Shown piece after piece: positions 7,948-16,386 of a stretch of DNA of 64,000 nt (positions are counted from its first letter, which is position 1; every line of letters starts with the position of its first letter). Below the pieces are notes generated by a model that saw only the letters and a program-made list of their open reading frames with translations, did no database searches and was not told the origin of the DNA. Both the position numbers and the translations under genes were made by a program. The DNA comes from RH-AL1 sp965198495 (lineage in GTDB: Bacteria > Pseudomonadota > Alphaproteobacteria > Rhizobiales > Beijerinckiaceae), in contig CBDAPL010000001.1 in the NCBI GenBank assembly GCA_965198495.1, forward strand, positions 3,348,001 to 3,412,000. The letters run 5' to 3'.

Positions 7948-9633
7948 ATGTGGAGCCAGATCTATAACCCGCTCGGCAGCGCCGTGCTGTCGACGCTTGT
8001 CGCCGCGATCCCGATCGTCGTCCTCCTCGGGCTCATCGCCGCCGGCAAGGTGCAGGCCTACATCGCCGCCGTGCTCGCGCTCGTCGCCGCCTTCCTCGTC
8101 GTGACCTTGGTCTTCCACATGCCCGCCGGCATGGCCGCCAAGGCGACCGGGCTCGGGCTCATGACAGGCCTGTTCCCGATCGGCTGGATCATCCTCAACG
8201 TCATCTTTCTCTACAGGCTGACGGTGGAGAACGGCTCGTTCGAGGTGCTGCAGAATTCGGTCGGCTCGATCACCGCCGATCGTCGCTTGCAGCTGCTGCT
8301 CATCGCCTTCTGCTTCGGCGCCTTCTTCGAGGGCGCGGCGGGCTTCGGCACGCCGGTCGCCGTCACGGGCGCGATCCTCATCGGTCTCGGCTTCTCGCCG
8401 CTCGCCGCCTCCGGCCTCAGCCTCATCGCCAACACCGCGCCGGTCGCCTACGGCGCGCTCGGCACGCCGATCGTCGTGCTGGGCAAGACGACCGGCATCG
8501 ACGCCTCGCTGCTCGGGGCGATGGTCGGGCGGCAGCTGCCGTTCTTCTCGCTCATCGTGCCGTTCTGGCTGATCTGGGCGTTCGTCGGTTTCAAGCCGAT
8601 GATGAAGATCTGGCCGGCGATCCTGGTGGCGGGCGTTACGTTCGCGATCAGCCAGTTCCTGGTCTCGAACTATCATGGGCCCTGGCTCGTCGACGTCGTC
8701 GCCGCGATGATCTCGATGGGCTGCCTCGTGCTGTTCCTCAAGGTCTGGCAGCCGGCCGAGCTGTGGACGAGCGCGGCGCTTGGCGCCAAGCATAACGACA
8801 CCAGCTTTTCGACGATGCCGGCCAACGCGGAAGTGCCGGCCAACATGCATGGCGTCGCGACCAAGAAGCATACGGCGCTGCAAGCCTGGGTGCCGTGGAT
8901 CATCCTTACGGTTATCGTGTTCATCTGGGGAACGCCGCAGTTCAAGACGTTCGCCGACAAGCTGTTCCTGCCGAAATACGTGGTGCCCGGGCTCAACAAC
9001 CTGATCCAGAAGATGCCGCCCGCGGTGCCAAAGCCCGTCCTGGAAACCGCGGTCTACAGCTTCAACATCATCACCATGACCGGCACCGGCATCCTCGTCG
9101 CGGCGCTCATCGCCGGCTTCGTGATCGGCTACAATCCGGCGCAGATGGCGCGCTCCTACGTGCGCACCATCGGCGTGACGGCGAAGTCGCTGATCACCAT
9201 CGCCGCCATGCTCGGCCTCGGCACGCTGACCCGCTACTCCGGCCTCGACGCGACGCTCGGCCTCGCCTTCGCGCAGACCGGCGTGGTCTACCCGTTCTTC
9301 GCCGCCCTGCTCGGCTGGCTCGGCGTGGCGCTGACGGGTTCGGACACCGCGTCGAACGTGCTGTTTGGCGGCTTGCAGACGGTAACCGCCGGTCAGCTCG
9401 GCCTGTCGCCGGTGCTGATGGCGGCATCGAACTCGTCTGGCGGCGTCATGGGCAAGATGATCGACGCGCAATCGATCGTCGTCGCCGCGACAGCCACCCA
9501 ATGGTACGGGCACGAGGGCACGATCCTGCGCTTCGTCTTCAAGCATTCGATCGCGCTCGCCTGTCTCGTCGGCCTGGTCGTGATGCTGCAGGCCTACGTG
9601 CCGCCGTTCACGCATATGGTGCTGACCAAATAG
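7948..9633 (+). CDS. lldP: L-lactate permease (LctP family)
   Basis: A 561-residue integral membrane protein with about 13 hydrophobic helices. The start 'MWSQIYNPLGSAVLSTLVAA' is the normal LctP N-terminus and fixes the ATG at 7948. Family segments include 'GAFFEGAAGFGTPVA', 'ANTAPVAYGALGTPI', 'LTGSDTASNVLFGGLQ' and 'SNSSGGVMGKMIDAQSIVVA'. The family imports L-lactate, D-lactate or glycolate with protons. No lactate dehydrogenase gene or FadR/GntR-type regulator lies beside it in this window. The ogt gene begins 7 bases after its stop, so the two may be co-transcribed. Confidence 0.95.
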   Translation: MWSQIYNPLGSAVLSTLVAAIPIVVLLGLIAAGKVQAYIAAVLALVAAFLVVTLVFHMPAGMAAKATGLGLMTGLFPIGWIILNVIFLYRLTVENGSFEVLQNSVGSITADRRLQLLLIAFCFGAFFEGAAGFGTPVAVTGAILIGLGFSPLAASGLSLIANTAPVAYGALGTPIVVLGKTTGIDASLLGAMVGRQLPFFSLIVPFWLIWAFVGFKPMMKIWPAILVAGVTFAISQFLVSNYHGPWLVDVVAAMISMGCLVLFLKVWQPAELWTSAALGAKHNDTSFSTMPANAEVPANMHGVATKKHTALQAWVPWIILTVIVFIWGTPQFKTFADKLFLPKYVVPGLNNLIQKMPPAVPKPVLETAVYSFNIITMTGTGILVAALIAGFVIGYNPAQMARSYVRTIGVTAKSLITIAAMLGLGTLTRYSGLDATLGLAFAQTGVVYPFFAALLGWLGVALTGSDTASNVLFGGLQTVTAGQLGLSPVLMAASNSSGGVMGKMIDAQSIVVAATATQWYGHEGTILRFVFKHSIALACLVGLVVMLQAYVPPFTHMVLTK

Positions 9634-9640
9634 GCCGCGC

Positions 9641-10168
9641 GTGCGGCTGCTGCTCGATCGCCTGGCGTCGCCCCTCGGTGAGATCCTGCTCGTCACCGAC
9701 GAAGCGGGCGTTCTCCGCGCCCTCGACTTCCACGATTACGAAGCGCGCATGCGGCGGCTGCTGCGCCTGCACTACGGCGATGTCTGTCTCGACTCCGGCA
9801 TGGCGCCCGCGCTGGTGACCTCTTCGCTTCGCGCCTATTTCGATGGTGATCACACCATTCTGGCCGACGTGGTGGTGGCGACGAGCGGCAGCGCGTTCCA
9901 GCGACAGGTTTGGGCCGCCCTGCGCGCCATTCCGGCCGGAACGACGACCACCTACGGCAAGCTCGCCACGGCGATCGGCAAGCCAGGCGCCGCGCGGGCG
10001 ATCGGTATGGCCAACGGCGCCAACCCTATCGCCATCGTCGTACCCTGCCACCGCGTGATCGGCGCCGACGCGACGCTCACCGGCTTCGGCGGCGGCTTGC
10101 ATCGCAAGCGCTGGCTTCTCGAGCATGAGAGAGCGTCGGGCGCGCCGGCCCAGCTCGGCCTATGCTAA
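9641..10168 (+). CDS. ogt: methylated-DNA-protein-cysteine methyltransferase
   Basis: The 175-residue product repairs O6-alkylguanine by transferring the alkyl group to its own cysteine. The active-site motif 'PCHRVIG' places the acceptor at Cys136; upstream 'FQRQVWAALRAIPAGTTTTY' is the helix-turn-helix DNA-binding region and 'GKPGAARAIGMANGANP' completes the signature. Length and the absence of an AdaA domain fit Ogt rather than Ada. A GTG start at 9641 gives the usual Ogt N-terminus. It follows the lactate permease closely. Confidence 0.94.
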   Translation: MRLLLDRLASPLGEILLVTDEAGVLRALDFHDYEARMRRLLRLHYGDVCLDSGMAPALVTSSLRAYFDGDHTILADVVVATSGSAFQRQVWAALRAIPAGTTTTYGKLATAIGKPGAARAIGMANGANPIAIVVPCHRVIGADATLTGFGGGLHRKRWLLEHERASGAPAQLGLC

Positions 10169-10198
10169 AACGCGCGTCCGGACGACACTGTTTGCCGG

Positions 10199-11194
10199 TC
10201 ACACCTTTTCGCTGTCGAGATGCTGCATCTGGGCGGCGGCGTAGCGGGTGCCGGCGGCGGCGTCCTTGGGCACCGCGCGCTCGATCGCTTCCAGATCCGA
10301 GGCACTGAGTTCCACGTCGAGGGCGCCGAGCGCCTCCGCGAGTTGCGGGCGCGTGCGGGAGCCGACAAGCGGGATGATGTCCTCCCCTTTGGCCATGACC
10401 CAGGCGATCGCCACCTGCGCGACGCTGGCGCCCTTCGCCTCGGCAACCTGCCGCAGTGCCTCCACCAGCCGCAGATTGGCGTCGACGTTCTCCTCCTGAA
10501 AGCGCGGGCTGAAGGCGCGAAAATCGCCCCTTGTCGCCTTGTCCTTCCGCCAGTGGCCGCTGATGAGGCCGCGCGAGAGCACGCCGTAGGCGGTGATGTC
10601 GATGCCGCGTTCGCGACAGGCCGGCAGGATCGACGCCTCGATGCCGCGCGAAATCAGCGAATACTCGATCTGCAGGTCGCAGATCTGATGCACGGTGGCG
10701 GCGCGGCGGATCGTGTCGGCGCCGACTTCGGACAGGCCGATATGGCGCACGTGGCCGGCCTTCACCATGTCGGCGATGGCGCCGACCGTCTCCTCGATCG
10801 GGACGCTGCCGTCGAGCCGCGCGGGACGGTAGATGTCGATGTGTTCGAGCCCGAGCCTCCGCAGCGAGTAGGCGAGGAAGTTCTTTACCGCCGCCGGCCG
10901 CCCGTCGAAGCCGGCGAAGCCGCCGGCTGGATCGCGCAGAGCGCCGAACTTCACGCTGACTTGATACTTGTCGCGCGGCACGCCCTTGAGCGCCTCGGCG
11001 AGCAGCATCTCGTTGTGGCCCATGCCGTAGAAGTCGCCGGTGTCGAGCAGGGTCACGCCCGCATCGAGCGCCGCGTGGATGGTGGCGATGCCCTCCGTGC
11101 GGTCGGAGGGGCCATACACCTCCGACATGCCCATGCAGCCGAGGCCGAAGACCGAGACAGAGGGACCGTCAGTGCCGAGGGTGCGATGGCGCAT
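10199..11194 (-). CDS. aldo/keto reductase
   Basis: A 331-residue NADPH-dependent oxidoreductase with the (beta/alpha)8 AKR pattern: 'GLGCMGMSEVYG' near the start, 'LLDTGDFYGMGHNE' with the catalytic Asp and Tyr, 'VSVKFG' with the catalytic Lys, and C-terminal cofactor segments 'QIEYSLISRG' and 'IIPLVGSRTR'. Where many AKRs have a catalytic His in 'YYQHRVD', this protein has 'IYRPARLD', which I believe is shared by a subfamily. The substrate is unknown. It is divergent from a LysR regulator 114 bases away, which probably controls it. The start at 11194 matches the family N-terminus 'MRHRTLGT'. Confidence 0.92.
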   Translation of the reverse strand: MRHRTLGTDGPSVSVFGLGCMGMSEVYGPSDRTEGIATIHAALDAGVTLLDTGDFYGMGHNEMLLAEALKGVPRDKYQVSVKFGALRDPAGGFAGFDGRPAAVKNFLAYSLRRLGLEHIDIYRPARLDGSVPIEETVGAIADMVKAGHVRHIGLSEVGADTIRRAATVHQICDLQIEYSLISRGIEASILPACRERGIDITAYGVLSRGLISGHWRKDKATRGDFRAFSPRFQEENVDANLRLVEALRQVAEAKGASVAQVAIAWVMAKGEDIIPLVGSRTRPQLAEALGALDVELSASDLEAIERAVPKDAAAGTRYAAAQMQHLDSEKV

Positions 11195-11250
11195 GCGAAC
11201 TCTCCTTGCGGCCGGCGGGACCCAGCCCGGCGATGAGGGCTGTATGCGGC

Positions 11251-11267
11251 ATCGCATGACGTGCGAT
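11251..11267. promoter_or_regulatory. candidate LysR operator between the aldo/keto reductase and lysR genes
   Basis: ATCGCA-TGACG-TGCGAT is a perfect 6-bp inverted repeat with a 5-base spacer lying in the 114-base divergent intergenic region, 41 bases before the regulator start. LysR-type regulators usually bind T-N11-A-type dyads in such regions and regulate both themselves and the divergent gene, so this is the best operator candidate here. Confidence 0.5.
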
Positions 11268-11308
11268 AATCCTGTTAAGACAGCACGGGGTGTCCGGGCT
11301 TTTGCACA

Positions 11309-12199
11309 ATGCACGATGTCGACCTTGCCGATCTCGAGGCCTTCGCCGCCGTCGCGGCCGCTCGTGGGTTCCGTGCCGCGGCGGCTCTTCGCGGCGCCTC
11401 GCCCTCCGCCTTGAGCGAGGCGGTCCGGAGGCTGGAAGCGCGGCTCGGTGTACGCCTGCTCAACCGCACGACGCGCAGTGTCACGCCGACCGAGGCCGGG
11501 ACCCGGCTCCTCGACCGCCTCGTACCGGCGCTCGGCGAGGTCGCGGCCGCGCTCGACGTCGTCAACGCGTTTCGGGAAAGCCCGACGGGCACGCTGCGGC
11601 TGAACGTGCCGTCCATCGTCGCCCGCCTCGTCATGCCGCCGATCATCAAGGCCTTTCTCGCCGAGCATCCCGGCATCACCTTCGAGATCGCCTCGGAGGA
11701 TACTTTCATCGACGTGCTGGCGGCCGGCTTCGACGCCGGCGTGCGCTACGACGAGCGGCTCGAGCGGGATATGATCGCGGTGCCGATCGGGCCGCGCCGG
11801 CAGCGTTTCGCGGCGGTGGCGTCGCCCGCCTACCTGGCCAGGCGCGGCCGGCCCGACCATCCACGCGACCTGCTCGGGCACGCCTGCATCCGCCATCGCT
11901 TCACGAGCGGTGTCACGCCACCCTGGGAGTTCGAGCGTGCCGGCGAGATCGTGCGGATCAGCCCGTCCGGACCGCTCATCGCGACGATAACGGAACTGGA
12001 GATCGCCCTGGCCGTCGCCGGGCTCGGCATCTACTGCGGCTTCGAGGATTTCGTCCGCGGCGAGCTCACGAGCGGGCAGCTGGTGGAGGTGCTGGAAGAT
12101 TGGGCGCAAAGCTTTTCCGGGCCGTTTCTCTACTACGCCAGCCGGCGGCACATGCCGGCCCCGCTGCGGGCGTTCGTCGATTTCATCAAGCGCGGGTAG
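11309..12199 (+). CDS. LysR-family transcriptional regulator
   Basis: The 296-residue product has an N-terminal winged helix-turn-helix (about residues 6-65: 'LEAFAAVAAARGFRAAAA', 'SALSEAVRRLEARLGVRLLNRTTRSV') and a C-terminal periplasmic-binding-like effector domain ('GTLRLNVPSIVARLVMPP', 'FDAGVRYDERLERDMIAVPI', 'ALAVAGLGIYCGFED'). It resembles the subgroup of LTTRs found next to aldo/keto reductases and quinone-stress genes. Divergence from the aldo/keto reductase suggests it controls that gene and itself through the inverted repeat at 11251-11267. The effector is unknown. Confidence 0.93.
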   Translation: MHDVDLADLEAFAAVAAARGFRAAAALRGASPSALSEAVRRLEARLGVRLLNRTTRSVTPTEAGTRLLDRLVPALGEVAAALDVVNAFRESPTGTLRLNVPSIVARLVMPPIIKAFLAEHPGITFEIASEDTFIDVLAAGFDAGVRYDERLERDMIAVPIGPRRQRFAAVASPAYLARRGRPDHPRDLLGHACIRHRFTSGVTPPWEFERAGEIVRISPSGPLIATITELEIALAVAGLGIYCGFEDFVRGELTSGQLVEVLEDWAQSFSGPFLYYASRRHMPAPLRAFVDFIKRG

Positions 12200-12283
12200 C
12201 CACGGGGCGTCCCTTTCGCCGGTGAGGATGATTGTTTCCGCGACCAGCGCGCAATATGAGGTGCGTTTGCTGTCGAGCCATAC

Positions 12284-12880
12284 ATGCCCGTTTCACTATC
12301 GATCGAACATCCCGACGAGAACGACGTCGAGATCGATCAGCACTTCATCGACGGCGGCACCGGCTTCGTCAAAGTCACCGGCAGGGACAACAAGGTCCGG
12401 ATCGGCCGCCCGGCCCAGCCTGGAAGCGGCCACTTCATCGTCGAGAACGGCGCGAGCCTGAGCATCGGCGAGGGTTGCTCGCTCGGCGGCCTCTGCGTCT
12501 ACGCGCTCGCCCGCGGATCCTCGATCGAAGTCGGCGCGAAATCTAGCTTCGTCGGCGTCATCCATGTGACCGCGCACGAGCCCGCATCCGTCCGGATCGG
12601 CGAGGGATGCTTGTTTGCGGACGATACGTCCGTGATGGCAAGCGACGTCCACAAGATCCTCGACAGCCGTACCTCCAGACGGCTCAATCCGCCCGCCGAT
12701 GTAAGGATCGGAAACCGGGTATGGGTCAGCGGCGGAGTGTCTGTGCTCCGCGGCGCCGTTGTCGGTGACGACAGCGTCATAGGGCGTGGATCGATCGTCA
12801 CGGGGCGGTTCCGCTCGAACGTCGTGATCGCCGGGGCGCCGGCGCGGGTGATCCGCAGGAACATTCGCTGGGAGCACTAG
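12284..12880 (+). CDS. hexapeptide-repeat acyltransferase-like protein
   Basis: A 198-residue protein rich in the [LIV]-G-x4 pattern of left-handed beta-helix acyltransferases: 'VRIGEGCLFADDTSVMASD', 'VRIGNRVWVSGGVSVLRGAV', 'VVGDDSVIGRGSIVTGRF', ending 'NVVIAGAPARVIRRNI'. This C-terminal part is close to sugar O-acetyltransferases of the maltose/galactoside and WcaF type, and the 'SDVHKILD' segment carries the His usually catalytic in them. The N-terminal 60 residues are less typical. A role in modifying a surface polysaccharide is likely but not shown. It stands alone between a LysR gene and the convergent L,D-transpeptidase gene. Confidence 0.8.
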   Translation: MPVSLSIEHPDENDVEIDQHFIDGGTGFVKVTGRDNKVRIGRPAQPGSGHFIVENGASLSIGEGCSLGGLCVYALARGSSIEVGAKSSFVGVIHVTAHEPASVRIGEGCLFADDTSVMASDVHKILDSRTSRRLNPPADVRIGNRVWVSGGVSVLRGAVVGDDSVIGRGSIVTGRFRSNVVIAGAPARVIRRNIRWEH

Positions 12881-12906
12881 ACCAGCGCCGCAAGCCATCG
12901 TGACGC

Positions 12907-14082
12907 CTAAAGCGAAGCCTGCGGCTTCTTGATCGAGGAGGTGCGGTCGGCCTGGTCGGAGACAGCCGGATCGGCGGCCTTGCTCTTCGCGACGGTCGTG
13001 GCCCTGGCGGCTTTCTTCGCCGCCATCTTCACGACGTTTGACGTCTTGTTGCCGCTCGCCGGCTCGACCACCCAATCCGTGGCGCCGGCGGCGAGCGCTT
13101 CGGGGCGGCTGACCTCGGACAGGTTGGCCCGGGCGAATTCGACGTTCTGGCCGCCGTCGGCGTAGATCGTGCGCATCGCCGGGGTTCCCGAGGCGACCAG
13201 TTTCGCGACCTTGGCGTCGTCGTCGGCCTCGCGCGCGGCGACCTGATCCTGGATGCCGTCGTGCTGGAGCGTCGGACAGGCGCCGGACGCATCGAGGTTG
13301 CGCGCGGTCGTGTTGAAGACGTAGTGCCTGGCGCAGACGCCGACGGTGACATCCTGCTTCGACACCTCGAAATTGTCGGCGCCTTCCTTGAGCTGCTTCC
13401 AGAACTCGATGTTGGGGTCGTTGCGGTACTTGGCCATGTTCTCGGCCGTCATATGGAACGGGTAGGACTGCATCTGGATCGCCTGCTGGCCGCCGGAGAA
13501 CCCCTCGCGCGCCACGGCGTAGATCTGGTCGATCTGCTGGTCGGTCATCGAGAAGCAGCCGGCCGACGAGCAGGCGCCGTGCACGAAGATCGAGCCGCCG
13601 GTGGCGCCGTGCGCGCGGTCGTAGGCGTTGGGATAGCCGACGTTGAAGGAGAGGTAATATTGCGAGGTCGGGTTCATCTGGCCGGGCGTGATCTTGTAGA
13701 AGCCCTCGGGAACCTGACGGTCGCCCTCGCGCATCTTGGGTCCGAGCTGGCCCGACCAGCGGCACATCGGGAAGGTCTTCACCTTGGTGTAGCGGCCATC
13801 CGCCTTCATCTTCCAGATCTCGAACTCCGCTTCCTTCTTGTAGGTGCGGATCAGGAGCGGCGAGCTCTGCGTCACGCCGGCCTTGTCCATCAGCGCCAGC
13901 ATGTCGGGCGACAGCGGGTGCGAGGCCCGCTCCGACCCGGCCATGCCGAGGCTTGCGCCACTGGGCTCGTCGCAGCCGGCGAGCGCGGCCGCGCCCGACG
14001 CGACGAGCACCGCGGCTCCAACCCGGCGGAGGAGAGTATGGGCGAGACGGACCCGAGCAGAACTCATCACGTGGCCACTCAT
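12907..14082 (-). CDS. YafK-like L,D-transpeptidase lipoprotein
   Basis: The 391-residue product has a lipoprotein signal with lipobox 'LAGC' (Cys37) and a YkuD-fold catalytic domain of the YafK subfamily: 'PLLIRTYKKEAEFEIWK', 'PEGFYKI', then 'SIFVHGACSSAGCFSM', giving catalytic His168 and Cys176. These enzymes cleave or form links between peptidoglycan and outer-membrane protein; E. coli YafK/DpaA detaches Braun lipoprotein. After about residue 260 comes a less conserved, Lys/Ala-rich tail. A second Met at residue 6 (14067) is an equally good start. Confidence 0.87.
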   Translation of the reverse strand: MSGHVMSSARVRLAHTLLRRVGAAVLVASGAAALAGCDEPSGASLGMAGSERASHPLSPDMLALMDKAGVTQSSPLLIRTYKKEAEFEIWKMKADGRYTKVKTFPMCRWSGQLGPKMREGDRQVPEGFYKITPGQMNPTSQYYLSFNVGYPNAYDRAHGATGGSIFVHGACSSAGCFSMTDQQIDQIYAVAREGFSGGQQAIQMQSYPFHMTAENMAKYRNDPNIEFWKQLKEGADNFEVSKQDVTVGVCARHYVFNTTARNLDASGACPTLQHDGIQDQVAAREADDDAKVAKLVASGTPAMRTIYADGGQNVEFARANLSEVSRPEALAAGATDWVVEPASGNKTSNVVKMAAKKAARATTVAKSKAADPAVSDQADRTSSIKKPQASL

Positions 14083-14466
14083 GTCTTATTGGATCGCGCG
14101 TCCGCGACCCGTACACCCGGCATAATCCCGCGAAGGACAGGCCGCAAGGAGGCGACATTCGTCGCTTCGGGTAAACGAACTTTTAACAGCGCCATAGCGG
14201 CCGATTCGAGGCGCGTGCGGCGGCGGGGCAACAGCTACGGCATAGTCACCCGGATCGAGCCGCCATTTCCAACGAATGACGAGTGCCCGAAGAACGGCGT
14301 CTCTATCTACCGCTTTTCTGTCTGTCGGCTCCGCCTTCCCCAGCATTCCAAGCCAATCGCGAACGCCGACCGTTCAGCTTGCTGCGATGGCGATCCGCGC
14401 TACAGAATCCTGAAGCCAGTCTTCGATGTAGGCAGTTCGCGAGTAAGCCTTTCTACAGTTCATTTC
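14083..14466. other. 384-base intergenic region without recognised gene
   Basis: This gap separates the L,D-transpeptidase gene from the methyltransferase gene, both on the minus strand, so it holds the promoter of the former and the terminator of the latter. I see no protein with family character on either strand and no strong hairpin with a T tract. Base composition becomes visibly less GC-rich from about here to 16.3 kb. Confidence 0.5.
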
Positions 14467-15138
14467 TCAGGTCGTCAGAAATTCGCGCAGATCGGCGAAT
14501 ATGCTCTCGTCCGGCGCGACGTGGAACACAGATTGATGCTTTTCGATGAAGTCTTCGTATGTCATCGTGCCGATCGCTTCCAGGTTCTGGTCGATCGGAT
14601 CGCTGAATCTATTCAGATCGCGCCAGACCACCGTCTGCCCGTGTCCAGTAAAAGTCCTCACCTGGTAGAATCTCATAACGCTGGCGATGAAAAAGACGAC
14701 CTTGTAGACATCGCCCATCCAGGCCCAGTCTCCATTGCCCTGCGACCGTCGCAACCTGTAGCACCGATCCTGGTCCGCAAGAGCCGAGTAATTGTCGTTG
14801 GGGATCGTATCGTCAAGGAGCCAGACCGTCTTAGCGTGCGCGACCGTCAGCGAATTCATGAAGTCGCGAAGCGTCTGCTCAAAGGTATGGAGACCGTCTA
14901 GATAGATGAGGTCGAAAGCTTGATGTCGCTCAGATTTAAAGAAATCGTCGCTTCTTAGTGGAAAAAATTTTTGCTTCTCTGTTTGCCTAGTCTTGTAATC
15001 GAAGTTGAACGCGGGATCGACCGCGACCTTGTACTCCACATCGACACCGAAAAAGGTATCACCTTCGCTGACCCCGATTTCCAGATAACGGCGGGCGCTG
15101 GCCAAGCGAGCGATAGCGTTTAGTCGTTCCGATCGCAT
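14467..15138 (-). CDS. class I SAM-dependent methyltransferase (Methyltransf_24-like)
   Basis: The 223-residue product has a short Rossmann start 'RRYLEIGVSEGDTF' (motif I, ExGxxxGxT type), an acidic motif 'KVAVDPAF', and 'FDLIYLDGLHTFEQTLRDF', the typical motif of small-molecule or glycan methyltransferases in this family. The second half is rich in aromatic and charged residues. GC content and codon use are visibly lower than in flanking genes, with AAA, TTT and AAT codons frequent, which suggests acquisition by transfer. It is divergent from a GT61 glycosyltransferase remnant, so both may come from a polysaccharide locus. Confidence 0.8.
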   Translation of the reverse strand: MRSERLNAIARLASARRYLEIGVSEGDTFFGVDVEYKVAVDPAFNFDYKTRQTEKQKFFPLRSDDFFKSERHQAFDLIYLDGLHTFEQTLRDFMNSLTVAHAKTVWLLDDTIPNDNYSALADQDRCYRLRRSQGNGDWAWMGDVYKVVFFIASVMRFYQVRTFTGHGQTVVWRDLNRFSDPIDQNLEAIGTMTYEDFIEKHQSVFHVAPDESIFADLREFLTT

Positions 15139-15267
15139 TTCTACCCGAGGGAAATTCTAGTGGCTTTGATCGCTGGATATCACGGCCGTCGGGTCAAAGA
15201 TACCAATCTGTTGACCGCCGATGGCCGAGCGACTATCGCAACTCCACTCCATGCGGTTGGATTATAA

Positions 15268-16349
15268 ATGAGTTTCGATTTAGCTGCCGTCATGACAGCC
15301 GCGCCTCATGACGCGCTAATCTCATCTATGAGCTGCCCGAACTCTTACTACGCTTACCCGGATCTACTCTGTCTTGAGGCGATCCCCGGCCATCTGTTGC
15401 CGACATTGGACTACCTTTGGCGTTCCGCCGTGCACATTGGCCGCGACGTTCATTTCTTTTGTTTCAAGAACGTCTTCGTCGTGAAAGAGGGGCTTGTTTT
15501 TGATCTAGACTGCAAGTTGATCGATGTCACGCGCACCTATCACGAACCGCAGTTCATTGAAGAGGCTTGGAATGCGGTGCGCTCCGTTATGCAAGGATCG
15601 CCGAACCCGTCCCACAAGCGTGCGATCCTCGGGAAAAGTCGTGGTGCCACCAACTATGGGCATTTCATCCTAGAAATGCTTCCTCGCGCCTGGCTGGCCA
15701 AAACGAAGCTCGGCCTGAACGACTGCCCGGTCATCATCGACGCGACTTTCAAGCCGGTCCGTGAAATTGCCGGCCAGGCGTTAGAGATGGCGGGATTCAA
15801 TCCTCAGGACATCATCGACACCGGGCACGAACCCGTCTTCGTAGAAGAGCTTTTCTTTGTCGACGGGCTGACGACTCACAGCCGTTACCTGTCGCCTATC
15901 GTCATGCATGTCTCGACACAATCACCGCGAACGTTGCTGCCGGGCTACCCGCCAAGCTCTACGCGCCACGACGCCCCGCCATGAACCGCGATTTCGAGCA
16001 TGAGGCCGATGTAGAGACGATGCTTTTGAGCGCCGGCTACACCTCGACACTTGCCGCGAACATGTCGTTCGCCGAGCAGGTGAGCGTATTCAAGGGCGCG
16101 GAGACCGTGGTCGGTGTCACCGGTGCGGCCCTGACCAACATGGCCTTCTGCCGACCTGGGACGAAAATCTTCAATTTCAGTCCCTGTGGCGCAGCCGAGG
16201 TGCTGTTCTGGATGATCGCCGAGGGACGTCGTCTGCGCTACAAGGAGATCAGGTGCGCTGAGGTCGGTCCTCAAGTGGGGGGATTGGCCTGGAACCGCGC
16301 AATCCGCATCTCGCCGCATGATGTCGGGCGCATCATAGGCGCGTTCTAA
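15268..16349 (+). pseudogene. glycosyltransferase family 61 protein, frameshifted
   Basis: Two adjoining frames make one GT61 (DUF563) protein. The first (15268-15984) contains 'RGATNYGHFILEMLPRAWL' and runs to 'YLSPIVMHV'. The second is open from 15912 and, before its internal ATG at 15981, already reads 'LDTITANVAAGLPAKLYAPR', then 'FKGAETVVGVTGAALTNMAFC'. Joining the frames at 15910-15912 with one extra base gives a continuous protein of about 360 residues, so a one-base deletion (or a sequencing error) is inferred. No slippery heptamer is visible at the junction. The family transfers xylose, GlcNAc or similar sugars. Composition is AT-richer than the surroundings. Confidence 0.82.
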
Positions 16350-16386
16350 TAAGATCCCGCGGCAGGCAGAAGGAGCGCGATCCCGC

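Noticed and set aside
7747..9696. Long antisense frame (649 codons) across the lactate permease
   Set aside because: It is low-complexity Arg/Asp/His-rich sequence typical of the antisense frame of a GC-rich gene; the plus-strand frame has clear family motifs.
10820..10860. Loss of catalytic His in the aldo/keto reductase
   Set aside because: The 'IYRPARLD' variant seems to belong to a known subfamily rather than being a defect of this gene.
15904..15990. Programmed frameshift in the GT61 gene
   Set aside because: No slippery heptamer or downstream pseudoknot is visible at 15905-15915, so a one-base deletion or sequencing error is the simpler reading.
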